A DNA stretch of 64,000 nt from Hungatella sp. UBA4396 (GCA_002389905.1 DGRE01000022.1:62001-126000), one strand, 5' to 3'. Shown: positions 39,731-49,778, counted from the first letter of the stretch. Translations and numbers: made by a program. The notes: generated from the letters alone by a model not told the origin.

Positions 39731-41212
39731 ATGCAGGATTTTATTAAAATTCATTCGGCCGATAACGTTGCAGTTGCTTTAAAGCCCCTTGCTTCCGGCA
39801 CAACATTGACCATTGGCGGCAGCTCCGTCACTCTTCTGGAAGAGATTCCACAGGGACACAAGTTCGCCATTACCGACTTGCCTGCAGGATCAGCCGTTAT
39901 CAAGTACGGCAATGCCATCGGTCTGGCAAAGGAAGACATCAAGACAGGAGCCTGGATTCACACTCACAATTTAAAAACAGGTTTAGGAGATTTGCTCACC
40001 TATACTTACAACAAACAGGACACTGCTCTTGAGCCTACAGAAGAACGGTTCTTTAACGGTTACCGCAGACCAAACGGAAAAGTTGGCGTGCGCAATGAAA
40101 TCTGGATCATTCCTACTGTGGGATGTGTCAATAAGATTGCCACTTCTCTTGAGAATATGTCAAAGAAATATGTAACCGGCACCATTGATGAAATTGCCGC
40201 ATTCCCTCATCCATATGGCTGTTCCCAGATGGGCGATGATCAGGAATATACCAGAACCATTCTGGCCGATTTAATCAACCACCCCAACGCAGGCGGAGTC
40301 CTGGTTCTGGGCCTTGGCTGCGAAAACAGCAGCGTGGCAGAGTTAAAGCCTTATATCGGCGATTATGATGAGCGCAGAGTAAAATTCCTTGTAGCTCAGG
40401 AATCCGAAGACGAGATGGCCGAAGCTATGGAAATGATCGAACAGCTGGTAGAGTATGCAGGTTCCTTTAAAAGAGAGCCTATCAGCAGCAGCGAGCTGAT
40501 CATCGGCATGAAGTGCGGCGGCTCCGACGGATTATCAGGAATTACAGCCAATCCTACGGTCGGTGCATTCTCCGACATGCTTGTTTCCAAGGGCGGAACT
40601 ACCATTCTTACGGAAGTTCCTGAGATGTTCGGTGCAGAAACCCTTCTCATGAACCGTTCTCAGAATGAAGAAGTTTTTGAAAAAACCGTGGACTTGATCA
40701 ATGATTTCAAAAACTACTTTACCGCACACAATCAGACTATTTACGAGAATCCTTCTCCTGGAAATAAAAAGGGCGGCATTTCCACATTAGAGGACAAGTC
40801 CTTAGGCTGTGTACAAAAATCCGGAAGTGCTCCTATTGTGGACGTGTTAAAATACGGAGAGCCGGTACGCACCAAAGGCTTAAATCTCTTAAATGCTCCC
40901 GGAAATGACTTGGTGGCTTCTACTGCCCTGGCTGCTTCCGGCGCTCACATTGTTCTGTTTACCACCGGACGGGGAACTCCTTTTGCATGTCCTGTTCCGA
41001 CCATGAAGATTTCCACCAACACCGCGCTGAGCTCTAAAAAAGGAAACTGGATCGATTTTAACTGCGGCGTTCTGGTAGAAGATACGGATATGGATACCCT
41101 TAAAAATCAGTTCTTTGATTTTGTTATAGAAGTAGCTTCCGGCAAGAAAGTAAAGTCTGAGGAAGCTGGTTTCCACGATATGGCCATCTTTAAGCAGGGT
41201 GTGACATTATAA
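39731..41212 (+). CDS. uxaA: Altronate dehydratase
   Basis: A 493-residue enzyme converting D-altronate to 2-keto-3-deoxygluconate in galacturonate breakdown. An N-terminal SAF domain (residues 1-95, FAITDLPAGSAVIKYGNAIG) is followed by the GD_AH catalytic region: FNGYRRPNGKVGVRNEIWII, then FPHPYGCSQMGDD, LGLGCENSS, MKCGGSDGLSGITANP, GTPFACPVPTMKIS, with conserved Cys residues for the Fe/Mn centre. Full length. First gene of a two-gene unit with uxaB; SD AAAGGAAAAG. Confidence 0.95.
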   Translation: MQDFIKIHSADNVAVALKPLASGTTLTIGGSSVTLLEEIPQGHKFAITDLPAGSAVIKYGNAIGLAKEDIKTGAWIHTHNLKTGLGDLLTYTYNKQDTALEPTEERFFNGYRRPNGKVGVRNEIWIIPTVGCVNKIATSLENMSKKYVTGTIDEIAAFPHPYGCSQMGDDQEYTRTILADLINHPNAGGVLVLGLGCENSSVAELKPYIGDYDERRVKFLVAQESEDEMAEAMEMIEQLVEYAGSFKREPISSSELIIGMKCGGSDGLSGITANPTVGAFSDMLVSKGGTTILTEVPEMFGAETLLMNRSQNEEVFEKTVDLINDFKNYFTAHNQTIYENPSPGNKKGGISTLEDKSLGCVQKSGSAPIVDVLKYGEPVRTKGLNLLNAPGNDLVASTALAASGAHIVLFTTGRGTPFACPVPTMKISTNTALSSKKGNWIDFNCGVLVEDTDMDTLKNQFFDFVIEVASGKKVKSEEAGFHDMAIFKQGVTL

Positions 41213-41236
41213 GATTAAGAAAAAGGAGATTTTTAA

Positions 41237-42727
41237 ATGGAAAAGTTATGTTATGAGACACTGGAAAAACTGGGCTACGACGGATACCTTTTAAAGGAGG
41301 CTCCGGAACGTGTGCTGCAGTTCGGCGAAGGAAACTTTTTAAGAGCTTTTGTGGATTATTTTATTGATATTCTCAACGAGAAAACCGGATTCAACTCCAA
41401 GGTCGTTTTGTGCCAGCCTATCGCTCCCGGCCTTGCAGATATGATCAATGAGCAGGAAGGACTTTATACCCTCTTCCTCCGCGGCTTCGAAAACGGCCAG
41501 AAAGTAAATGCAAAGCGTGTGATCTCCTGCGTAAGCAGATGCTTAAATCCTTATAAGGATTACGATGCAGTGCTGGATTGTGCAAAAAACCCGGATCTTC
41601 GCTATATTGCCTGCAACACCACTGAGGCAGGAATTGCCTATGATCCTTCCTGCCAGTTTACCGATGTTCCGGCTGACAGCTATCCCGGAAAGCTGACCCA
41701 GTTCTTATACAGGAGATTTGAGATCTTTGGAAAAGAAGCTGGAAAAGGCTTTGTCATTCTCTCCTGCGAGCTGATCGACAACAACGGAAAAGAACTGGAA
41801 AAATGCGTATTAAAGTATGCGGAACAGTGGAATTTAGGTGAAGACTTCATCAACTGGGTGAAGAATGAAAACCTCTTCTGCTCCACCCTGGTAGACCGTA
41901 TTGTAACAGGATATCCGAGAAATGAAGCTGCTGCTATCTGCGAGGAATTAGGCTATGAGGATAATCTGATTAACACTGGTGAAGTATTCGGCCTTTGGGT
42001 TATCGAAGCGCCGGAAAGCTTAAAGAAGGAGCTTCCATTTGAAGAAGCTGGACTTCCTGTTTTAATCTGTGACGACCACAAGCCATATAAGCAGAGAAAG
42101 GTCCGCATCTTAAACGGTGCTCATACCTCCTTTGTATTAGGCGCTTACCTTTCCGGACAGGATATTGTACGTGACTGTATGGATGACGAGGTCATCTGCG
42201 GCTTCATGAACAAGACCATTTACGACGAGATCTTCCCAACCTTAACTCTTCCAAAAGAAGAGCTGGAAAGCTTCGCAGCTTCTGTAACAGAGCGTTTTAA
42301 AAACCCATTCATTGACCACGCCCTGTTATCTATTTCTTTAAACTCCACTGCAAAGTGGAAAGCACGCGTACTGCCGTCTCTTAAGGGCTATGTTGAGAAA
42401 ACCGGAACGCTGCCAAAGTGCATTACTGCTTCTTTTGCTTACTATCTGGCATTTTATAACGGAACTACACTGACAGAGGACAGCTTAAATGCAGTGCGTC
42501 CTGCAGGAGATGAATACTCCGTTAAGGATGACAAGCCGGTTCTTCAGTTCTTCTATGACCATAGAAATGACGATGCAGAGGCGCTTACTCATGCAGTTTG
42601 CACCAATGTGGATTTCTGGGATGAGGATCTGACCAAAATCCCAGGCTTCGAAGCTGCTGTTGCCGGTTATTTGAAGGCAATTAAAGAAAAAGGTGCTTAT
42701 GAAGTTATGAAAGAATGCTTGAATTAA
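41237..42727 (+). CDS. uxaB: Tagaturonate reductase (altronate oxidoreductase)
   Basis: A 496-residue NADH-dependent mannitol dehydrogenase-family enzyme reducing D-tagaturonate to D-altronate. The Rossmann start RVLQFGEGNFLRAFVDYFID, then YIACNTTEAGI, LSCELIDNNG, CSTLVDRIVTGYP and RKVRILNGAHTSFVLGAYLS are typical of UxaB. Together with uxaA it gives two consecutive steps; uxaC, kdgK and kdgA are not in the window. 24 nt after uxaA with AAGGAGA. Confidence 0.95.
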   Translation: MEKLCYETLEKLGYDGYLLKEAPERVLQFGEGNFLRAFVDYFIDILNEKTGFNSKVVLCQPIAPGLADMINEQEGLYTLFLRGFENGQKVNAKRVISCVSRCLNPYKDYDAVLDCAKNPDLRYIACNTTEAGIAYDPSCQFTDVPADSYPGKLTQFLYRRFEIFGKEAGKGFVILSCELIDNNGKELEKCVLKYAEQWNLGEDFINWVKNENLFCSTLVDRIVTGYPRNEAAAICEELGYEDNLINTGEVFGLWVIEAPESLKKELPFEEAGLPVLICDDHKPYKQRKVRILNGAHTSFVLGAYLSGQDIVRDCMDDEVICGFMNKTIYDEIFPTLTLPKEELESFAASVTERFKNPFIDHALLSISLNSTAKWKARVLPSLKGYVEKTGTLPKCITASFAYYLAFYNGTTLTEDSLNAVRPAGDEYSVKDDKPVLQFFYDHRNDDAEALTHAVCTNVDFWDEDLTKIPGFEAAVAGYLKAIKEKGAYEVMKECLN

Positions 42728-42748
42728 TTAATAGGGTTCTATATTAAA

Positions 42749-42787
42749 TGTTGGAGGTGTGCTTAAAACACACCTCCAACATTTTTT
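42749..42787 (+). terminator. Terminator of uxaAB
   Basis: TGTTGGAGGTGTG (42749-42761) pairs perfectly with CACACCTCCAACA (42769-42781), then TTTTTT. Confidence 0.95.
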
Positions 42788-42823
42788 GCGGCCTTTTCCG
42801 TACAGCTATATTTGTTTTAACCC

Positions 42824-43660
42824 TTAACCCCAAAGCTCATTGGCATCGGTAGCACTTCTGTTCATACGGGAGAAATCTGTTTTAACGAATGAACTGGTGG
42901 ATAACAGTAAAAACACCACTCCAATGGTTAAAATGACTGCAAAAGTCATAAACGGGGTAACCGTAAAGCCGTAAATATCAACTACCAGCTCTTCATTCCT
43001 GAGTTGGGCAATGGAAAGGCCGGTTTTTTCCAGAACAATCATGCGGAAGAATGCGGTAGCATAAGTCATGGGATTCATATAGGCCACAAACCTAAGACTA
43101 CCGGGCAGCATGGATAACGGAATATAGGCCCCGGAAAGGAAGGTCAGAGGCATCGTCACGGCGGTCTTGACGATCTGGAAGGTTTGGCCGTTACGAACCT
43201 TGGTTGCCAAAAACAGTCCAACACCGGAAAAAGCGATGCCGATAAAGATCATTGATAGGAGAATATATAACGGTGTAGTCCAGGAAGTGAACTTAATTCC
43301 GATAAATAACCCTACCACCAGTATCAATACACCTTGTAAGGTAGAAACTGTAGCCGCAGACAGTAATTGCCCCATTGCAACAGCAACCCTTTTAGCCGGA
43401 GAAACCAACACCTCTTTCATAAACCCGCTGACCATATCGTCAACAGTTGATGAGGCTAAATTCAGTGCACTTTCAAACACTGTGGTTATAATAACTCCGG
43501 AGAGCATATAGGAGATAGGATTTTCAATAAAATCATTTTTAAATATAGCACCAAATACATAAACAAAGAAAAAGGGAAATATCAGCGAGAAAACCAGCCC
43601 CGTTTTATTTCTCACAAAGGCTTTCAGGCCTCTCTTCCACAATGCAAGCACAGTATTCAT
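42824..43660 (-). CDS. ABC-2 type drug permease (DrrB-like)
   Basis: A 278-residue membrane subunit with about six helices. It contains GFMKEVLVSPAKRVAVAMGQ, the amphipathic coupling region of DrrB/NodJ-type permeases, and GAYIPLSMLPGSLRFVAYMNPMTYA, a conserved segment of this family. Works with the ATPase gene 1 nt upstream. Typical cargo would be antibiotics or lipids; unknown here. Confidence 0.9.
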   Translation of the reverse strand: MNTVLALWKRGLKAFVRNKTGLVFSLIFPFFFVYVFGAIFKNDFIENPISYMLSGVIITTVFESALNLASSTVDDMVSGFMKEVLVSPAKRVAVAMGQLLSAATVSTLQGVLILVVGLFIGIKFTSWTTPLYILLSMIFIGIAFSGVGLFLATKVRNGQTFQIVKTAVTMPLTFLSGAYIPLSMLPGSLRFVAYMNPMTYATAFFRMIVLEKTGLSIAQLRNEELVVDIYGFTVTPFMTFAVILTIGVVFLLLSTSSFVKTDFSRMNRSATDANELWG

Positions 43661-43661
43661 C

Positions 43662-44582
43662 TTAAGCTTCCTCTCTTATCTTTTTGCCTGTTATCTCCAG
43701 GAAAACATCATTAAATGTACCTTTTTTGATCTCTATATTGGTAACGAATTCTTTATGAACACTGAGAACCTCCAGTAAGCCAGCCAGATATTCGGCCTCC
43801 ACTCGATAATAACCGTCTTTTTTTACATAGTTTAAATCATGTTCTTCCAGCAGACGTTCAAGCTCTGCTTCATTTTTTGTATTAATATATGCCTTGTCCC
43901 TTGTATATTTTTTCTTCAAAGCGTAAGGAGTGTCATAAGCCACAATAACGCCGCCGTCGATGATTGCAACTTTATTGCATATTTCTGCTTCTTCCATATA
44001 ATGTGTTGTAAGAAAAATTGTAATATTTCTTTCCTTTTGAAGCTTAATAATATACTCCCATATATGGGCCCTGGTCTGAGGGTCAAGCCCTGTTGTCGGC
44101 TCATCAAGAAATAAAACCTTTGGATAGTGAATCAGCCCGCGGGCAATTTCCACACGCCGTTTCATTCCGCCGGACAAGGCTGCAACCAGCTTTTTCCTTT
44201 CGTCCACCAAATCCACCAGCTTTAAAACAAATTGTATGCGCTCTTCTACTTCTTTGTTGGGGATATTATAAAAAACGCAGTGCATTTTTAAATTTTCTTC
44301 AATGGTCATTTTTGCATCCAGAGTTGAATCCTGAAATACCACTCCTATGGCTGATCTGACCTGACCTTTTTGTGTAGTAACATCTTTTCCATCAATCAAA
44401 AGTGATCCTGATGTCTTTTCAAATATGGTGCACAACGTATTAATTGTCGTGCTCTTTCCAGCACCATTTGGACCCAGGAAAGCGAATACACTGCCTTCTT
44501 CCACATCAAAAGATATATCATTTACGGCAACAAAATCGCCGTATCTTTTGGTGAAGTTTTTAACTTGGATGATTGGGTTCAT
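43662..44582 (-). CDS. ABC drug exporter ATPase (DrrA-like)
   Basis: A 306-residue ATPase with Walker A GPNGAGKST, signature LSGGMKRRVEIARGL, Walker B VLFLDEPTTGLDPQTR and the switch FLTTHYMEEAE. The C-terminal about 80 residues fit the daunorubicin-resistance ATPase tail. SD GAGGAGC before ATG 44582. Two-gene operon with the permease, inserted between uxaAB and the pectin importer, with no regulator attached. Confidence 0.92.
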   Translation of the reverse strand: MNPIIQVKNFTKRYGDFVAVNDISFDVEEGSVFAFLGPNGAGKSTTINTLCTIFEKTSGSLLIDGKDVTTQKGQVRSAIGVVFQDSTLDAKMTIEENLKMHCVFYNIPNKEVEERIQFVLKLVDLVDERKKLVAALSGGMKRRVEIARGLIHYPKVLFLDEPTTGLDPQTRAHIWEYIIKLQKERNITIFLTTHYMEEAEICNKVAIIDGGVIVAYDTPYALKKKYTRDKAYINTKNEAELERLLEEHDLNYVKKDGYYRVEAEYLAGLLEVLSVHKEFVTNIEIKKGTFNDVFLEITGKKIREEA

Positions 44583-44781
44583 ACTATTTTTGCTCCTCTA
44601 TCGATTATATTATGTTTCATGGGGATTTACATTTTTACCTCATGGAGGCAGGATATAAGCTTGCTCTTATTTTGGCAAAATCATGCTTCATTATAACATG
44701 GAAATCCACATTTTTCGACGTTTTATTTAAAAAACAATGCTTTAAAAATGGAAGAAACAGCACAACCTGGCAATAACAAAA

Positions 44782-44817
44782 TTCCCGGGAAGGCATCTTA
44801 AACACCTTTCCCGGGAA
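44782..44817 (-). terminator. Terminator of the pectin importer operon
   Basis: TTCCCGGGAAGG (44782-44793) and CCTTTCCCGGGAA (44805-44817) form a strong stem; minus strand continues with TTTTGTTATTG. Confidence 0.88.
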
Positions 44818-44834
44818 AATCGTTAAACTTATCA

Positions 44835-45662
44835 TCAATGATAATCTTCAAGAAACTTCCTGGACCACTCCGCATTATCCGGCTTGCTGTCCTCAATGGT
44901 CATCTGAATATAAGGCTTTTCCTTCCTTGCAAACTCCAGAATCCTGTCATACTTCATCACACCGGTTCCCGGCGCACTGGAAACCACTCTGTCACCCTCA
45001 ATGACAAAATCCTTCATATGCAGAACATCGGTATACTGTCCTAAATCCTCAATGGCTTCTCCAATCACCTGCTCACGATTTTCGCTGTTTTCCACGGAAA
45101 GGAGATTGACCGGGTCCAGAATGATCCTCAGATTGGGAGAATCAATGGCTTTCAGCACTTTTAAGGCCTGCTTGGAGTTGTATACAATATGGCTCCACAC
45201 CGGCTCAATGGCCATGATCACGCCGAATTTTTCCGCACATCTCACAACAGGGGTGAAATTTTTAATAAACGTCTCAAGGGCCTCTTCTGAATGGCAGGCC
45301 GGCTCATAACGGTATTCCGCATTAGGCGCTCCTGTCTCCGTTCCCACCACACTGCATCCCAATATGGAAGCAAAACGCAGATGGGCGAAATACCGCTCCT
45401 GAATTTTCTTAATCTCCTCAGGGTCCGGATGGGCCAGATTCAGATAACAGCCCAGCACTGCAATGTCCATCTCATATTTGGCAAACATCTTGCGCAGATA
45501 AGAGGCATACCCTGGCGTCAATGCGGAATTTTCCACAGAATGCTCCTTTACTGTCTTTGACAGTGCCAAATGAACGCAGGTAAATCCCTGGTCATGGGCA
45601 ATTTTAACCCGTTCCTCCATGGTTCCCGGTGCTGCATCGTGTAATCGGATTCCGATTTGCAT
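44835..45662 (-). CDS. Sugar phosphate isomerase/epimerase-like TIM barrel
   Basis: A 275-residue xylose-isomerase-like (AP endonuclease 2) TIM barrel. Metal-site positions appear as Glu in MAIEPVWSHIV, Asp in LRIILDPVNLL, His in DVLHMKDFVIEGD and Glu in QMTIEDSKPDN. Such proteins isomerise or epimerise free sugars and sugar acids. It is the last gene of the pectin operon, 13 nt after the GH28 gene, so a galacturonate- or rhamnose-related substrate is likely. SD GGAGGAG. Confidence 0.88.
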   Translation of the reverse strand: MQIGIRLHDAAPGTMEERVKIAHDQGFTCVHLALSKTVKEHSVENSALTPGYASYLRKMFAKYEMDIAVLGCYLNLAHPDPEEIKKIQERYFAHLRFASILGCSVVGTETGAPNAEYRYEPACHSEEALETFIKNFTPVVRCAEKFGVIMAIEPVWSHIVYNSKQALKVLKAIDSPNLRIILDPVNLLSVENSENREQVIGEAIEDLGQYTDVLHMKDFVIEGDRVVSSAPGTGVMKYDRILEFARKEKPYIQMTIEDSKPDNAEWSRKFLEDYH

Positions 45663-45675
45663 ATAAACTCCTCCT

Positions 45676-47229
45676 TTATCTCACTTCATAATGATCAATA
45701 TTGCTCAATTCAAAAGCTTCCCCTTCCTGACCGGAAATCTTCACATTTTCACAGATCAGGGTGTCTACATTGCTGATGCAAAAGCCTTTCTTTTTCCACT
45801 CTCCCACTCCCGAAAGCATGGCAGGTTCTCCTGCCTTTGCCTGGTCTGCGAAGGAAATATCCACATTCCTGAATTCAATCCGTTCAATCTTCTTTTCCGG
45901 AAGTCCGTAAAGGAAGGAGGCTGCCACATGGCAGTTTTCCGCCTTAATATTGGTAAAATACAGCCTGTTGATCTCCGGAGTCCGTTCATCCACCGGCAGA
46001 GGCTCACGGCATTGCACATAGTCGGATTTTCCGTCAGGATCGCAGAAATAAAAGCTGTTTACAACGAAAGGCGTCATTACATGATCCATATGGATGTGGT
46101 CAAAGGATATGTCTGAAAGAATCGAATCCTTTCCCCGCCCTCTCCTGGTCTTGATTCTCAGCCCCCTGTCCGTATGGCGGAAAAGACAGCGCTCCACATG
46201 GATGTTTTTCACCCCTGCGCCCACTTCACTTCCCACCGTAACGGCACCGTGACCGTTTTCCATAAGGCACTGGCGGATTGTAATATTCTCCGAAGGGGTC
46301 TGGTATCTGCGGCCCATGTAAATCTTCCCGGACTTAACGGCAATGCAGTCATCTCCCAGGGAAAAATGCAGTCCCAGAATCTCCACGTTTTTACATGATT
46401 CCGGGTCCAGACCGTCGGTGTTGGGAGAATCCGCAGGATTTTTAACATCCAGGTTCAAAAACTTTAAATCCTGGCTGAAATAAGGATGAAGCACCCATGA
46501 AGGGCTGTTTTTTAAAGAAAACCCTTGAAGAACCACATGTTTACATCTCTCTAAAAATACGGTTCTGGGACGGAAGGCCACCTTCATCTGTCGTACATTG
46601 TCCCACCAGTTTTCCCTTGAGGCCTGGCCATCGATCACTCCCCGGCCATAAATCACCACATCCTCCACATCAATTCCCGTTATGATACCTGCAAACATGG
46701 GCAGAGGATTCCCCTCCCAGGTTCCTAAGTTGTAATCGTCTTTTTCGTCATAACTTTCAATCATTCCCGGAAACCTGGGATATTTATACCGGTCAGTATC
46801 AGCCAGCAGTTCCGCTCCCTCAGCCAGTTCCAGCCTTAAATGGCTCTTTAAGAACAGACTGGTAATCCGGTATTTTCCTCTCGGGATCAGGACTCGTCCA
46901 GCCTTTGGGCAGGCCATAATAGCCGCCTGAATGAAGTGGGTGTCATCCTGAATGCCATCCCCTTTTGCACCGGTCTCCTTTACATTTAAGGTCACAAACT
47001 CGTAATCCGTATGAAAATCAGCCTCCGCCTTTTCTCCATCCCTCTCCAGACAAATATGATACTCTGTATCCGGTTTTAAGTCAAATAAAGTGAAAACCAC
47101 CTGTTTTGTTTTCCCAAAATCTTCTCCGTTCAATGAGATATTCCCCATTGTTTCAAATTCATAAATCTGCTCCGTCACTGTCTCAATGGTTACAGACCGG
47201 GACGTTTTATATATCACTTTTAATTCCAT
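45676..47229 (-). CDS. GH28 polygalacturonase-type hydrolase (intracellular)
   Basis: A 517-residue right-handed beta-helix hydrolase. An N-terminal Ig/FnIII-like piece of about 80 residues (FTLFDLKPDTEYHICLERDG) precedes the pectate-lyase-3-like start (NVKETGAKGDGIQDDTHFIQ). The four GH28 motifs are intact: SPNTDGLDPES, GDDCIAVKSG, NGHGAVTVGSE and RIKTRRGRG, giving the catalytic Asp trio. No signal peptide, so it should cut imported oligogalacturonides or rhamnogalacturonan pieces in the cytoplasm, probably as an exo-enzyme. Confidence 0.93.
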   Translation of the reverse strand: MELKVIYKTSRSVTIETVTEQIYEFETMGNISLNGEDFGKTKQVVFTLFDLKPDTEYHICLERDGEKAEADFHTDYEFVTLNVKETGAKGDGIQDDTHFIQAAIMACPKAGRVLIPRGKYRITSLFLKSHLRLELAEGAELLADTDRYKYPRFPGMIESYDEKDDYNLGTWEGNPLPMFAGIITGIDVEDVVIYGRGVIDGQASRENWWDNVRQMKVAFRPRTVFLERCKHVVLQGFSLKNSPSWVLHPYFSQDLKFLNLDVKNPADSPNTDGLDPESCKNVEILGLHFSLGDDCIAVKSGKIYMGRRYQTPSENITIRQCLMENGHGAVTVGSEVGAGVKNIHVERCLFRHTDRGLRIKTRRGRGKDSILSDISFDHIHMDHVMTPFVVNSFYFCDPDGKSDYVQCREPLPVDERTPEINRLYFTNIKAENCHVAASFLYGLPEKKIERIEFRNVDISFADQAKAGEPAMLSGVGEWKKKGFCISNVDTLICENVKISGQEGEAFELSNIDHYEVR

Positions 47230-47290
47230 ATGAACTCCAATCTCACCTGTAAAGTTTTCCTCTTTAAACTATTTTACTATATGAAAAAGA

Positions 47291-47312
47291 GCGCAGCAAT
47301 GAAATACTGCGC
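47291..47312 (-). terminator. Intraoperonic hairpin between permease and GH28 genes
   Basis: GCGCAG/CTGCGC 6-bp stem, on the minus strand followed by TCTTTTTC. A partial terminator that would make the enzymes less abundant than the transporter. Confidence 0.6.
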
Positions 47313-47321
47313 CCATTTTTA

Positions 47322-48173
47322 TTATCCCTTGACTCCTCCTGCTGCAATACCGTCAATAAAGGCATCCTGAGCACAGAAGAACACGATCAGGGAGGGAATA
47401 ATGGAGATTAAGGACATCGCCAAAATCCTGTTCCACTGGAATCCCACATCGCCATCCATGGACATACGCAGGTAAATGGAGTTTGTATATTTCTGCATAT
47501 CGGAAACATAGATCAATGGTCCCATAAAGTCATTGGAGGTCCACATGAACTGGAACAATGCAACAGATACCAGGGAAGGCTTTAACATGGGCACAATCAC
47601 ATACCACAGGGTTTTTAAGGACCCGCAGCCGTCTATTCTGGCAGCCTCCTCCAGTTCCTTTGGAACGCCTCTTAAAAACTGCACCAGCATGAACAGGAAA
47701 TAGGTGTCGCCTGCAAAGAGGGCGGGAATTACCAGAGGCAGGTAGGAATTGGTCCAGCCCCACTTGTTGAACATGATGTACTGGGGAGCATTAAGCACTA
47801 CTTGAGGCAGGAACAGGGTGGAAATCATGAGGGAGAAGAGAATGGCTTTTCCCTTGAATTCAAACCGTCCGAAGCCGTAAGCTGTGATCGTTGCGGATAT
47901 TACGGTAAAAATAACCTTTGGCACAACTATTTTATAGGTATTGAGCATGGACTTGATCAGGTTGATCTTTCCGCCGTAATCTACAAATGCATTGGCATAG
48001 CCGTCGGTTACAGGCTTTTTAGGCCAGAACCAGGCGCTGGTAAAAATCTCAGCGTTTGTTTTAAAAGTGGCGCCTATCATCCATATGAGAGGATATACCA
48101 TAATGAAACCTACTGCGACCAGCATGGTATAGCGGATTGCTGTATTGATCTTTCTCTTAGTCTCTTTCGTCAT
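47322..48173 (-). CDS. Carbohydrate ABC permease, LacG/MalG-like
   Basis: A 283-residue permease with six helices and the EAA loop ELEEAARIDGCGSLKTLWYVIVP for docking on a shared MsmX-like ATPase that is not encoded here. The C-terminus QDAFIDGIAAGGVKG is typical for CUT1 inner permeases. SD GGGAGG. It begins 5 nt after its partner permease. Confidence 0.93.
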   Translation of the reverse strand: MTKETKRKINTAIRYTMLVAVGFIMVYPLIWMIGATFKTNAEIFTSAWFWPKKPVTDGYANAFVDYGGKINLIKSMLNTYKIVVPKVIFTVISATITAYGFGRFEFKGKAILFSLMISTLFLPQVVLNAPQYIMFNKWGWTNSYLPLVIPALFAGDTYFLFMLVQFLRGVPKELEEAARIDGCGSLKTLWYVIVPMLKPSLVSVALFQFMWTSNDFMGPLIYVSDMQKYTNSIYLRMSMDGDVGFQWNRILAMSLISIIPSLIVFFCAQDAFIDGIAAGGVKG

Positions 48174-48178
48174 GTCAT

Positions 48179-49078
48179 TTACCTCCCGTCCTCATCTGAA
48201 TAGTAAACCCATTTCTTCTGGCTTATAAATGCTACTGCAGTAAAGGTCATGACAATGAGGAACAGCATCCATGCCTGTGCACTTGCTATTCCCATCTTAT
48301 GACGAAGGAATGCATTGTTGTAGATCAAAATAGAGATCAGGGTGGTGGCTCCGTTTGGCCCTCCCTTGGTTACCAGGTACGGTCCGTTAAACTCCTGGAA
48401 TGCCTGGCATAACTGGGTGATCAGGTTATAGAAGATAACCGGCGTGATCAATGGAACCGTGATCTTGAAAAACTGGGTCCATTTTCCCGCTCCGTCAATG
48501 GAGGCCGCCTCATATAAATCCTCGGAAACTCCCTTTAAGGCTGCCAGGAAAATAACCATAGCAGAACCGAACTGCCATACCCTCAAAAGGATAATAACAG
48601 CCATAGCACCGTTGGCACTTGCCAGCCAGTTGATCTTTTCCATACCAAACACGCCTAAAACCGTATTGATCAAACCATCGGTATTAAACACTGCTCTCCA
48701 CAAAATAGCGATGGCAATGGAACCGCCCAGAATGGAAGGAATATAATAAGCGGTACGGAAGAAATTCACTCCCTTTAATTTAAAGTTGAGAATATAGGCA
48801 ATGAACAATGCAAATGCCAGTTTTAACGGAACATCCAGAATGGCATATTTGAAAGTGACTGCAAATGCCCTTCTAATGTCAGAATCCGTAAAAATCTTCT
48901 CGTAGTTCATCATTCCGCTTTTTGTGATGCCGCTGAACAAGTCGTAGTTTGTGAAGCTGTAGTACAAGGATGAGGCGAAGGGATAAACCTTAAAAAGTAT
49001 AAATCCGATCAGCCACGGTAAGACGAACCAGAATCCTGCATTGTCTGCCAATACCTTGCGGATACCTTTTGACTTCAT
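48179..49078 (-). CDS. Carbohydrate ABC permease, LacF/UgpA-like
   Basis: A 299-residue CUT1 permease with the EAA loop DLYEAASIDGAGKWTQFFKITVP and the N-terminal FVLPWLIGFILFKVYPFASSL. The start is ATG 49078 because AGGAGGTATAG lies 4-9 nt before it; the frame upstream overlaps the preceding gene. Works with the LacG-like partner and the binding protein. No ATPase gene in the operon, as is usual for CUT1 systems that share MsmX. Confidence 0.93.
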   Translation of the reverse strand: MKSKGIRKVLADNAGFWFVLPWLIGFILFKVYPFASSLYYSFTNYDLFSGITKSGMMNYEKIFTDSDIRRAFAVTFKYAILDVPLKLAFALFIAYILNFKLKGVNFFRTAYYIPSILGGSIAIAILWRAVFNTDGLINTVLGVFGMEKINWLASANGAMAVIILLRVWQFGSAMVIFLAALKGVSEDLYEAASIDGAGKWTQFFKITVPLITPVIFYNLITQLCQAFQEFNGPYLVTKGGPNGATTLISILIYNNAFLRHKMGIASAQAWMLFLIVMTFTAVAFISQKKWVYYSDEDGR

Positions 49079-49082
49079 ACTG

Positions 49083-49754
49083 CTATACCTCCTGTTTTTT
49101 AAGTATTGTATATTGTGCCTTGAGCATTTCCTGTAATCCAGCACATGTATTGTCATCGTCGTTGTCTGCGATAGTTTTCCACACAAGTTCCCCGAACCCG
49201 CTGTATTTTTCCTTTTGGAGCACGCCCATATTGCATGCCTTAAGGATAGAATAACCGGTTTCCAGCTTTTCAGGAGAATTCGGGAGATGATTGATTTTCT
49301 CCTTAATAACAGTTTTAAATAAATCTCTCAACTCTCTGTAGTACTCATAGATCTCTTCTGACATCTGATTGATTGTTTCAATAAGAGCCACCAGATCTGT
49401 TCCTGTAAACCCATCTTTTTTCCGAAAATAAGCCGCAATTTCATTATAATGTTCTTTTCTGTTAAAGCTGGTTTCATATGCCGTAACAAAGGGCAGGAAA
49501 TCCAGCGTCCACTCCTTTTCCCTGATCAGTGCTTCAATGTTCTGCCTGTACAGTTCCTCACCGGTCTGTTTCAGGGCAAAAAAATAAGCTAAGCTATCCT
49601 GTACCGGCAGGAGATCTTCTCCAGCTCCCAGGGCTGCCGGTTCATGTAAGCAGGCCATAACATAATCCTTATAGATTTCCTCTCCGGTCGCTTCGTACAT
49701 CTGTATGGCTCCCGTGAGCTGATATGGTTTTAATTTCTTACGTTTGCATTCCAT
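49083..49754 (-). CDS. Helical protein of the pectin operon, 223 aa
   Basis: Not firmly recognised. All-helical with repeats reminiscent of the (alpha/alpha)6 barrel of GH88/GH105 proteins: YQLTGAIQMYEATGEEIYKD, DSLAYFFALKQTGEELYRQN, but too short (223 against about 350 residues) and without the catalytic Asp pair. It could be a degenerate glycosidase or an accessory protein. It lies between the binding protein and the permeases, and its end overlaps the SD of the permease, so translation is coupled. Confidence 0.6.
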   Translation of the reverse strand: MECKRKKLKPYQLTGAIQMYEATGEEIYKDYVMACLHEPAALGAGEDLLPVQDSLAYFFALKQTGEELYRQNIEALIREKEWTLDFLPFVTAYETSFNRKEHYNEIAAYFRKKDGFTGTDLVALIETINQMSEEIYEYYRELRDLFKTVIKEKINHLPNSPEKLETGYSILKACNMGVLQKEKYSGFGELVWKTIADNDDDNTCAGLQEMLKAQYTILKKQEV

Positions 49755-49778
49755 CGCTTTATCTGCCTTTTTCTTTTA